NCBI RefSeq assembly: GCF_000737515.1
Contig: NZ_CP006587.1
Location: forward strand, 3,839,001 to 3,903,000
DNA: 64,000 nt
Origin: Hymenobacter sp. APR13
Lineage (GTDB): Bacteria > Bacteroidota > Bacteroidia > Cytophagales > Hymenobacteraceae
Direction of reading: 5' to 3'
The position numbers and the translations under genes are program-made. Shown here in pieces: positions 41,979 through 48,539 of the stretch (its first letter is position 1; every line of letters begins with the position of its first letter). A model generated the notes under the pieces. The model ran no database searches, had not been told where the DNA came from, and saw only the letters and a list, made by a program, of their open reading frames with translations.

Positions 41979-42056
41979 GCGCCCGGCCAAAGGCCGGGCG
42001 CTGCAAAGGTAATCGTCCACAAAATCCGTGAAATCCGCGGAAAATCCGTGATTCTT
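41979..42056. terminator. Terminator AGCGCCCGGCC..GGCCGGGCGCT with CGGATTT-type repeat arm
   Basis: An 11-pair stem with a T7 tail (minus strand), 50 bases after the DUF1232 stop. The stretch 42013-42056 (CCACAAAATCCGTGAAATCC) is a single arm of the repeat seen at 32915 and 35082. Confidence 0.8.
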
Positions 42057-42582
42057 AGGAGTGGCCCATTTCCGCCACGGCGGGGGCATTTTCGGTGTTG
42101 GTGTTGGAAGCGGCGTAGGTTGGCTTAGCCGAGGCAGCCGGAATGTCGTTGGTTTCTTCGGCGGCGTGGGTTTTCTCCCACTCGCGGAAGCGCAGAATCT
42201 CACCCTGGAACTTCTCAATAAACCAGCTGATAAGGGCCAGATCGTCGAGGAAGCCGACTACAGGGATGAAATCGGGTACCAGATCCACGGGGGAAAGGGT
42301 GTAGAGCAGCACGCCCAGCGCCGATACCACGGTGCTGGTTTCCACCTGGCGGTAATCACCGCTCACGTAGTTGCGCACGAGGCGCACCAGCGTGCGGCCC
42401 ACGTCGAATACCTGCTTGAACTTGTTGTCGCCGGATTCTTTGCTGGCGAGCTTGTTGGCTACTTCGTTGAGCACCATCACCACCTTAAACGGGCGGCCCA
42501 GCAGCTTGCCGGCGCGGTTCAGAAACACGCTGAAAACGGCGTTTTTGGAAATCGAAAGTCCTTTTTCGAGAAGAGAAGACAT
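42055..42582 (-). CDS. YkvA family membrane protein (DUF1232)
   Basis: 175 residues from ATG at 42582. The DUF1232 core is ALGVLLYTLSPVDLVPDFIP followed by VVGFLDDLALISWFIEKFQ, a short membrane-associated unit with the invariant SPxDLxPDFIPxxGxxDD pattern. N-terminal residues 1-90 are soluble helices; the C-terminus is Ala-rich and disordered. Function of the family is unknown. Single gene, divergent from DinB. Confidence 0.88.
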   Translation of the reverse strand: MSSLLEKGLSISKNAVFSVFLNRAGKLLGRPFKVVMVLNEVANKLASKESGDNKFKQVFDVGRTLVRLVRNYVSGDYRQVETSTVVSALGVLLYTLSPVDLVPDFIPVVGFLDDLALISWFIEKFQGEILRFREWEKTHAAEETNDIPAASAKPTYAASNTNTENAPAVAEMGHS

Positions 42583-42668
42583 AAGGCAGAGAAAATTGAA
42601 ATGTAGTGCCTGTACGAAGCCGCGCCAAAGTGAGTTATAGCCCGACCAGCGCAAACCCGAAAAATACC

Positions 42669-42676
42669 TACGTTTG
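42669..42676 (+). promoter_or_regulatory. -7 box TACGTTTG directly before the DinB gene
   Basis: TACGTTTG is followed by CCCC and the ATG at 42681. Transcription would start at or near the start codon. Confidence 0.5.
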
Positions 42677-42680
42677 CCCC

Positions 42681-43214
42681 ATGAACCCGTTCAGCACCCC
42701 GCCCGCCGCCACCGAGTACGCCCCGTTCTACCACACCTACGTCCGGCTGATTCCGGGCGACCCGCTGGCCGCGCTGCGCGCCCAGCCGCAGGAGCTGCGC
42801 CGCCTGCTGGCGGGCCTCACCGAGGAGCAGGCGCTGCTGCGCTACGCCCCCGGCAAGTGGAGCATCAAAGAGTCGCTGGTGCATATGGTTGATACCGAGC
42901 GCATCTTCGCCTACCGCGCCCTGCGTATCGCCCGCGCCGACACCACCCCGCTGCCCGGCTTCGACCAGGACGACTACGTGCCGGCCTCCGGCGCCGACGC
43001 CCGCCCGCTGGCTGATATTCTGCGCGAGTACGACACTGTGCGGGCGGCTTCGCTGAGTTTGCTGGAGTCGGTGACGGCCGAAATGGTGGGCCGGCAGGGC
43101 ACGGCCAGCGGCCAGCCCGTGAGCGTGCGGGCCCTGGCCTACATTTTAGCCGGGCACGAAGCGCATCATCTGCATATATTGCAGGAACGCTACCTGCCGC
43201 AGCTGGCCGGCTAG
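42681..43214 (+). CDS. DinB family protein
   Basis: 177 residues of the DinB/YfiT four-helix fold. RYAPGKWSIKESLVHMVDTERI holds the first metal His and the usual WS-KE block, and LAGHEAHHLHILQERYLP holds the other two His ligands. Bacterial members are thiol-dependent transferases (for example bacillithiol S-transferases) or of unknown function. Start chosen from the -7 box and the family length. Despite the name it is not a DNA polymerase. Confidence 0.88.
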   Translation: MNPFSTPPAATEYAPFYHTYVRLIPGDPLAALRAQPQELRRLLAGLTEEQALLRYAPGKWSIKESLVHMVDTERIFAYRALRIARADTTPLPGFDQDDYVPASGADARPLADILREYDTVRAASLSLLESVTAEMVGRQGTASGQPVSVRALAYILAGHEAHHLHILQERYLPQLAG

Positions 43215-43289
43215 CCGGCCTTCGGGCAACACGCCGGCCGCCGGCTGCGTTATTTCAGCAAGTCCTCACCCCTAATTCCGCTATTCATC

Positions 43290-43406
43290 ATGGCCAAAGC
43301 CCAAGAACCCCGCAAGGAAAAGAAGAAAGAACCCACCAAGACGACCAAAGAGAAAAAGGCCGCCAAGGAAGAAAAGAAAGCCCTGAAGGCCCGCCAGCAG
43401 GACTAA
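43290..43406 (+). CDS. Very basic 38-residue protein
   Basis: ATG at 43290 to TAA at 43406. About 40 percent of residues are Lys or Arg in KEKKKEPTKTTKEKKAAKEE, with no hydrophobic core; it is probably disordered and may bind nucleic acid. It is followed directly by a strong terminator, which supports a real transcription unit. No family is known to me. Confidence 0.55.
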   Translation: MAKAQEPRKEKKKEPTKTTKEKKAAKEEKKALKARQQD

Positions 43407-43414
43407 TGCACCAG

Positions 43415-43450
43415 GAGGTTCGTCTGCCACAGACGAACCTCTTTTGTTTT
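43415..43450 (+). terminator. Terminator GAGGTTCGTCTG..CAGACGAACCTCTTTT
   Basis: A perfect 12-pair stem with a 3-base loop and T-rich tail, 8 bases after the small basic gene. Confidence 0.88.
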
Positions 43451-43468
43451 ACCTCATTTCTTTGCCCA

Positions 43469-43858
43469 ATGGCCCAGCGCCTCGCCCTTGTCACGCTCGT
43501 GGTAGCCGAATACGACGAAGCCATTGCGTTTTACACCCAGAAGCTGGGCTTCCGCCTCCTTGAAGATACCCGCCTCAGCGACGAGAAACGCTGGGTGCGC
43601 GTGGCCCCGCCCGGTTCCGGCGGCGCCGAGCTGCTGCTGGCGCAGGCCGCCACGCCGGAGCAGATGTACTGCATCGGCAGCCAGACCGGCGGCCGCGTGG
43701 CACTGTTCCTCTACACCGACGACCTGCAGCGCGACTACCAGCGCCTGCTGGCCGCGCAGGTGCGCATTGTGCGCCCGCCTGTGCAGCAGCCGTACGGCTG
43801 GGTGCTGGTGTTCAGTGATTTGTACGGCAACCTCTGGGACTTGCTAGAGCCAGTATAA
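43469..43858 (+). CDS. VOC family protein (glyoxalase/bleomycin-resistance fold)
   Basis: 129 residues. One VOC module with paired beta-alpha-beta-beta-beta units: RLALVTLVVAEYDEAIAFY, GFRLLEDTRLSDEKRWVRVA and GRVALFLYTDDLQRDYQRL, ending GWVLVFSDLYGNLWDLLEPV (metal-binding Glu near the end). The family contains glyoxalase I, dioxygenases and resistance proteins; the reaction is unknown. ATG at 43469 gives the right length. Confidence 0.88.
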   Translation: MAQRLALVTLVVAEYDEAIAFYTQKLGFRLLEDTRLSDEKRWVRVAPPGSGGAELLLAQAATPEQMYCIGSQTGGRVALFLYTDDLQRDYQRLLAAQVRIVRPPVQQPYGWVLVFSDLYGNLWDLLEPV

Positions 43859-43861
43859 TCT

Positions 43862-43937
43862 GTCATTCCGAGCGGAGCGAGGAATCTGGCTATTGCTGTC
43901 GGAACAAACTCAGATTTTTCGAGCGGCCTAGAATGAC
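43862..43937. repeat. Hairpin repeat, family B copy 6 (degenerate)
   Basis: GTCATTCCGAGCGGAGCGAGG on the left; the right arm (AGATTTTTCGAGCGGCCTAG then AATGAC) has drifted and pairs only partly. Between the VOC and AlbA_2 genes, tail to tail. Confidence 0.7.
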
Positions 43938-43943
43938 AGGGTA

Positions 43944-44576
43944 CTACAGCGTGTAATACACCTCTTTTTCCTTGTCGTGGTGCTTGATGTAGCCGTGAAG
44001 CGTGAGCTTGATGAGGGTGCGGTAGGCGCGGCGGCGGCCCAGGTTTAGCAGCTTCATGTACTGGTTGAGCGTTAGGCGCGGGTTGTTCTGCAGGTAGTCG
44101 AGCACGGCCAGCTCTTCGCGGTTGAGGGGCATCTTTTCCAGGCGCGGCATGTCCAGCGGGTCGTGGCGCTCCAGCACTTTTTCGGTGAGCTGGCTGGTTT
44201 GCACGCTTTCGTCGCGCACGCGCACGTAGCTGCGCCAGTCGCCGTCGGCCACTTGGGCGCGGTGCGGCTTGTGCGGGCTTTCGGCCACCGTCACCACCAG
44301 CACCGTCAGGTCGTCGTGCTCCACTTCCCGGATCTGCAGGGTCAGGGCCGGCTCCACGTAGTGCCGGGCCGCTTGGCGCAGCAGGTAGATTTCCTCTTCG
44401 GCGTCGCGCACGCCCACAATGCGGCCGTCGTCCTCCACGCCCACCAGCACCCGGCCGCCGTGCGTGTTGGCCAGCGACACTAGTGTACGCGAGATGCGCG
44501 ACGGGTGCGTGGTCTTCTTCTTGAATTCCAGCTGCTCGCCTTCGCCCTGCCGGATAAGTTGTTCTAGTTCAGTCAT
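43944..44576 (-). CDS. AlbA_2 (Schlafen-like) domain protein with C-terminal winged helix
   Basis: 210 residues. An N-terminal AlbA_2 domain has GEGEQLEFKKKTTHPSRISR and SLANTHGGRVLVGVEDDGRI, then a middle strand block (YVEPALTLQIREVEHDDLTV) and DWRSYVRVRDES, and a C-terminal HTH (LNREELAVLDYLQNN, LGRRRAYRTLIKLTLHGYI). Such proteins are often annotated as ATP-binding transcriptional regulators, and Schlafen-like modules have been linked to RNA handling and defence; neither is shown here. Single gene. Confidence 0.85.
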   Translation of the reverse strand: MTELEQLIRQGEGEQLEFKKKTTHPSRISRTLVSLANTHGGRVLVGVEDDGRIVGVRDAEEEIYLLRQAARHYVEPALTLQIREVEHDDLTVLVVTVAESPHKPHRAQVADGDWRSYVRVRDESVQTSQLTEKVLERHDPLDMPRLEKMPLNREELAVLDYLQNNPRLTLNQYMKLLNLGRRRAYRTLIKLTLHGYIKHHDKEKEVYYTL

Positions 44577-44661
44577 GATGCCTGGGATATGATACGTGGC
44601 TGCAAGCGTCCAGCCGCAAGCATAACAAATACGAGGGGGTAAGAAAATCCTGGAGCTCTTG

Positions 44662-45537
44662 TTACACGCTCACGCCCGTTTCTTCTTCTGAAATCCGCCA
44701 TAGGCGCGACGCATCGGGGCGGCTTTGCGAGCGGGCCGAGCAGCGGCCGGGCCGGGTGTTTTTGAAATAGCGCCCACTCACGCGGGCCACTTCCGGTGCC
44801 GTGGCCAGATAGAGACTGGTGCGCGCGCCCTGCTCCGGCGAAATCATAAATGGCTTGGCCGGATACCATAGCGCCTTCATGCCCCAGGAGCTGCCGGCGT
44901 GCACCAAGCCGGTATCCACCATGCCCGGGTGCAGGCAGTTGGCCGTAACGCCGGTCAGCTCCAAGCGGTGAGCCAGCTCGGTGGTGAACAGGATGTTGGC
45001 CAGCTTGGAGTCGGCGTAGGCCGTGAGCCAGCTGTAGTTGTCGGGGGCGTTGCGGGCTTCCTGCGAGTATTCAATTTCGCCCAGCCAGTGCGCCTCCGAG
45101 GCCACCGTCACGATGCGCCCGGCCTCGGCTTCCACCAGCAGCGGCAACAGCAGGTTGGTCAGCATGAACACCGACAGATGATTGGTGGCCCAGCTCAGCT
45201 CGTGCCCCTCGGCCGTAACTGTGAGCGGGCCAGGCATGATGCCCGCGTTGTTGACAAGGATATCCAGCTGCGGGTAGTCGCGCTGAATTTCGGCGGCCAA
45301 AGTGCGCACGTTGCTCAGTAGCGCCAGATCGAACAGGCGCACGTCGAGCGCGGCCTCGGGCACGGCGGCCAGGATGGCGGCGCGGGCTCGCTCGGCTTTG
45401 TCGGGGTTGCGGCCTACCAGGATAACGCGGGCACCCTGCCGGGCCAGCTCGCGGGCCGTTACCAGCCCAATGCCCGAGGTAGCTCCCGTGACCAGGGCCG
45501 TTTTGTGCCGGAGCGGAAGGAGGGAAAAAACGACCAT
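44662..45537 (-). CDS. SDR oxidoreductase, retinol-dehydrogenase-like
   Basis: 291 residues from ATG at 45537. HKTALVTGATSGIGLVTARE, NNAGIMPGP, IVTVASEAHW (catalytic Ser) and AYADSKLANILFTTEL (YxxxK) are the classical SDR motifs; the long substrate loop and HPGMVDTGLVH match the RDH/WWOX-type subgroup. Cofactor is probably NADP(H) from the Arg in LVGRNPDK. Natural substrate unknown. The open frame to 45711 upstream is left out. Confidence 0.88.
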   Translation of the reverse strand: MVVFSLLPLRHKTALVTGATSGIGLVTARELARQGARVILVGRNPDKAERARAAILAAVPEAALDVRLFDLALLSNVRTLAAEIQRDYPQLDILVNNAGIMPGPLTVTAEGHELSWATNHLSVFMLTNLLLPLLVEAEAGRIVTVASEAHWLGEIEYSQEARNAPDNYSWLTAYADSKLANILFTTELAHRLELTGVTANCLHPGMVDTGLVHAGSSWGMKALWYPAKPFMISPEQGARTSLYLATAPEVARVSGRYFKNTRPGRCSARSQSRPDASRLWRISEEETGVSV

Positions 45538-45773
45538 GGGCAGGGAAACGGGAAAGTATACAATCAATAACTCGGCGGCGGATTCTCTACTAACGACAAA
45601 AATGCCTGCAGAAGTTTTGCCGACATGATTGCCGGCTGATAGCCAAACAAATCCTCCGGACCGGGAGGCATTTTCCGGCCGTGTTGCCCCACAATACGGC
45701 GGCCTGAGCAAAGCCGTTTTTCCGAGAGCTTATCCGGAGCTATTGGAAGCGCGGCAAACTGCAGTTCACAAAA

Positions 45774-45802
45774 AATGCCGCTTCCGGGTAGGAAGCGGCA
45801 TT
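45774..45802. terminator. Hairpin AATGCCGCTTCC..GGAAGCGGCATT
   Basis: A 12-pair stem, 24 bases after the DUF3127 stop on the minus strand, preceded by an A run that gives a U tract on that transcript. Similar to the hairpin at 31021. Confidence 0.8.
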
Positions 45803-45825
45803 CAGTCTGACAAAACAGGTGCTGA

Positions 45826-46245
45826 TTAGAACGGCAGGTCGTTGTCGTCGTCTGAGGCAATAGGAGCCGAGGAGGCGCGCAGGTTCGGGTTCTGGTTTTG
45901 TGCGGGAGCAGCGGCCCGGGGAGCAGCCTGCTGGTAGCCACCACCCTGCGGAGCCGAAGCGCCACCGGCAGCCGACTCAATGCGCCAAGCTTCCAGGTTG
46001 GTGAAATACAGCATCTGGCCGTTTTTGTTGAAGCCGCGGCCGCGCAGGTTGAAGGCAATCTTCACCTCGTCGCCCACTTTGTAGGGGTCGATGAGAGCCG
46101 TTTTGTCTTGCACCAACTGGAACTTGATATGCTCAGGGTACTGGCCATCTACAACTTCCAGCACGAATTCGCGCTTGCGGAATTTCTCGCTCACCTGCTG
46201 TTCATCGAAGATTTCGTGCAGGCGGCCGGTAGCATCGTAAGCCAT
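45826..46245 (-). CDS. DUF3127 protein, OB-like, with SSB-type acidic C-terminal tip
   Basis: 139 residues. The DUF3127 domain (about 1-85) shows TGRLHEIFDEQQVSEKFRKR, EFVLEVVDGQYPEHIKFQ and KVGDEVKIAFNLRGRGFNKN, a small OB-type beta barrel. A Gln/Pro/Ala-rich linker leads to SDDDNDLPF, the acidic-plus-LPF tip by which single-strand-binding proteins recruit RecQ, PriA, RecO and others. This makes a single-stranded-DNA role likely. A -7 box TACGTTTG lies at 46281-46288. Confidence 0.85.
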   Translation of the reverse strand: MAYDATGRLHEIFDEQQVSEKFRKREFVLEVVDGQYPEHIKFQLVQDKTALIDPYKVGDEVKIAFNLRGRGFNKNGQMLYFTNLEAWRIESAAGGASAPQGGGYQQAAPRAAAPAQNQNPNLRASSAPIASDDDNDLPF

Positions 46246-46280
46246 AAGGGTAATATTTTGGAGGGGTGAAAACAGTAGAT

Positions 46281-46288
46281 CAAACGTA
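46281..46288 (-). promoter_or_regulatory. -7 box TACGTTTG of the DUF3127 gene
   Basis: Minus-strand TAnnTTTG match about 36 bases before the ATG at 46245. Confidence 0.5.
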
Positions 46289-46346
46289 CGAAAAAAAATG
46301 GGTTCCGGCTACCCGCCTTAGCACGCTCAAGGCGCAGCGCCCTACG

Positions 46347-46354
46347 TACCTTTG
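46347..46354 (+). promoter_or_regulatory. -7 box TACCTTTG of the isoaspartyl peptidase gene
   Basis: Exact TAnnTTTG match 36 bases before the ATG at 46391. No -33 TTG at the usual distance. Confidence 0.5.
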
Positions 46355-46390
46355 CCTTACGCTCCCACATTTATTTTCTCTCGCCTGCCC

Positions 46391-47362
46391 ATGAACATTC
46401 CCTTTGCCCTGGCCATCCACGGCGGAGCCGGCACGATTTCGCGCCAGCTCATGACGCCCGAAAAAGAACAGGCCTACCTGGCGGCCCTGCGCCAGAGCCT
46501 GGAGGCCGGCCACGCGGTGCTGCGCCAGGGCGGCCCCGCCCTCGATGCCGTGGAAGCCGCCGTGCGCAGCCTCGAAGACTGCCCGCTCTTCAACGCCGGT
46601 CGCGGCGCCGTCTTCACCCACGATGGCCACCACGAAATGGACGCCGCCATCATGGACGGCCGCAACCGCGCCGCCGGAGCGGTGGCCGGCGCCCGCGCCG
46701 TGCAGAACCCCATCCGGGCGGCTCGCCTCGTGATGGAGCACACCGACCACGTGCTGCTGGCCTACCCCGGCGCCGACGAGCTGGCCCGGGAGCACGGCCT
46801 GCCGCTGCAGCCCGCCGAGTACTTTTTCACCCAGCACCGCTACGACCAGCTGCAGGAAGCCTTGCAGGAAGGCCGCATGCGCCTCGACCACTCGCAGGCC
46901 CAGCCCGCCGCCGGCGCGCCGGCCACCCACGAAGACCCGAAAAAGAAAATGGGCACCGTGGGCGCCGTCGCCCTTGATCAGCACGGCAACCTGGCCGCCG
47001 CCACCAGCACCGGCGGCATGACCAACAAGCGCTACTCCCGCATCGGCGACTCGCCCATCATCGGCAGCGGCACCTTCGCCGACAACCGCACCTGCGCCAT
47101 CAGCTGCACTGGGCATGGCGAGTTTTTCCTGCGCGCGGTGGTAGCCCACGACATCAGCTGCCTGATGGAGTACCGGGGCCTGAGTCTGGCCGAAGCCTGC
47201 CGCGTGGTGGTGCACGACAAGCTGGCGCCCGTGGGCGGGGAGGGAGGATTGGTAGCGGTGGATGCCGCCGGCAACCTGGCCCTGCCCTTCAACTCCGACG
47301 GCATGTACCGCGGCAGCGTAAGCGCCGGTTCTGACTTCTACCTGGGCATCTACAAAGACTAG
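46391..47362 (+). CDS. iaaA: Isoaspartyl peptidase / type III L-asparaginase (Ntn-hydrolase)
   Basis: 323 residues from ATG at 46391. FALAIHGGAGTISRQL and NAGRGAVFTHDGHHEMDAAI are the conserved N-terminal blocks. Autocleavage gives a new N-terminal Thr in KKKMGTVGAVALDQHGNLAA, followed by TSTGGMTNKRYSRIGDSPII and the oxyanion region SCTGHGEFF. The enzyme splits beta-aspartyl dipeptides, including the beta-Asp-Arg released from cyanophycin. It is convergent with cyanophycinase, so both steps of cyanophycin use are adjacent. Confidence 0.93.
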   Translation: MNIPFALAIHGGAGTISRQLMTPEKEQAYLAALRQSLEAGHAVLRQGGPALDAVEAAVRSLEDCPLFNAGRGAVFTHDGHHEMDAAIMDGRNRAAGAVAGARAVQNPIRAARLVMEHTDHVLLAYPGADELAREHGLPLQPAEYFFTQHRYDQLQEALQEGRMRLDHSQAQPAAGAPATHEDPKKKMGTVGAVALDQHGNLAAATSTGGMTNKRYSRIGDSPIIGSGTFADNRTCAISCTGHGEFFLRAVVAHDISCLMEYRGLSLAEACRVVVHDKLAPVGGEGGLVAVDAAGNLALPFNSDGMYRGSVSAGSDFYLGIYKD

Positions 47363-47422
47363 CCGGACGGCAGCTTTTCGCGCCTATATATATAAGGAGT
47401 AGGCCAAGTAGTCGAATTCAAC

Positions 47423-47465
47423 GCAAAAGCCCCTTTCAAACGCTTGGTTTGAAAGGGGCTTTTGC
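47423..47465. terminator. Shared terminator GCAAAAGCCCCTTTCAAAC..inverse
   Basis: A 19-pair perfect stem with a 5-base loop between two convergent genes; T tails exist on both strands, so it serves both. Confidence 0.9.
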
Positions 47466-47480
47466 TTGTTTTACAGGCAG

Positions 47481-48425
47481 TTAAATACCGTTTGGCGCGG
47501 CTGCCGGGGCGTTGGCGTCCCGGCCGGCCGTGAGTTGCACCGATTCGGCGGCCTGCTGGCGTAGCTTCAGGTCGGGGTAGAACTCGCGCTGCTGTACGTC
47601 GTAGAGGTTGCCCTTCACGAGCACGTGCAGCAGCATGCTCTCGATGGAAATGGCCTCGCCCTTTTTGGAAGCGGGCGCGTTGTTGTGCTCCAGCTTCTGC
47701 CCGTCCATGATAACCACCAGGTTCGAGCCGATGGCTTCCATCTGGTTGCCTTCGGTGATGAGCACGCCGGTGTCCTCGCCCAGTCCGATGCCAATCAGCT
47801 TGGGGTGCAGCGCCACGGCCTCGATGATGCGCCCGAACCGGCCGCGCTTCACAAAGTGCGAGTCAATCACTACGCTGTCGATCAAACCCAGGCCGGGGCC
47901 CATCTTCACAGCGCCTTTCATCAGCGCATCCGGCACGCTGCCGCCCTTGATCATGGTTTTGGACATGGCCATGGCGCCGGCTGAGGTGCCCGCAATGATG
48001 AAGTTGGGCTGCTCGTAATAGCGCTGCTTCAGAATCTGCAGAAACTCCGAGCCGCCGAACATCTGGGTGAGGCGCGACTGGTTGCCGCCGCTCATCATCA
48101 CCACGTCGGCCTGGCGCAGGCGCTCCAGGTACTGCGGCTGGCGGGCATCCTCGGGCGTGCGGATATCCATAATGTTCACGTTGTTGCAATTGAGCATCGT
48201 GAACGAGGACAGGTAGATACGGGCTACCTCTTCCGGAATCATGGAGGCGGTGGTAATCACCTCGATGCGCGGGTCTTCTTTGCCGGATTCCAGCACGACC
48301 CGTTTCAGGATGCCCAACTCGAAAAAGTTGAGGTAGTATTTCTTCTTGGTACGAGGATTCGGGTAGGTGCCCTTGTCTTCGTTGCCGCCAATGGCAATGA
48401 GCTTACCGAGGGGTTTGGAGGTCAT
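47481..48425 (-). CDS. cphB: Cyanophycinase (peptidase S51)
   Basis: 314 residues from ATG at 48425. GKLIAIGGNEDKG is the start, ADVVMMSGGNQSRLTQMF the conserved GGNQ block, IAGTSAGAMAMS contains the nucleophilic Ser, and GLIDSVVIDSHFVKRGRFGR with GIGLGEDTGVLI the catalytic His/Glu region. The enzyme cuts cyanophycin to beta-Asp-Arg dipeptides. It ends Ala/Pro-rich. No cyanophycin synthetase lies in the window, so the pair may work on imported polymer or on product made elsewhere in the genome. Confidence 0.93.
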   Translation of the reverse strand: MTSKPLGKLIAIGGNEDKGTYPNPRTKKKYYLNFFELGILKRVVLESGKEDPRIEVITTASMIPEEVARIYLSSFTMLNCNNVNIMDIRTPEDARQPQYLERLRQADVVMMSGGNQSRLTQMFGGSEFLQILKQRYYEQPNFIIAGTSAGAMAMSKTMIKGGSVPDALMKGAVKMGPGLGLIDSVVIDSHFVKRGRFGRIIEAVALHPKLIGIGLGEDTGVLITEGNQMEAIGSNLVVIMDGQKLEHNNAPASKKGEAISIESMLLHVLVKGNLYDVQQREFYPDLKLRQQAAESVQLTAGRDANAPAAAPNGI

Positions 48426-48539
48426 CAACGCAAAAAATCAGCAAATGGAAAAACGGAATGTAGCACTCCGGCCCGCTGCATGCAAGCTTCGGGCCAGAGG
48501 AATTGGCGAAGTCGGCCCCGCGCAAAGCGGCGCCGACTT

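Noticed and set aside
39724..42012. A 762-codon plus-strand open frame opposite the S46 peptidase gene
   Set aside because: It is rich in Gly, Val and His, has no family motif, and mirrors the codons of a fully motif-supported gene; long antisense frames are common at this GC content.
42681..43214. DinB name read as DNA polymerase IV
   Set aside because: The motifs are those of the metal-binding DinB/YfiT fold, not of a Y-family polymerase.
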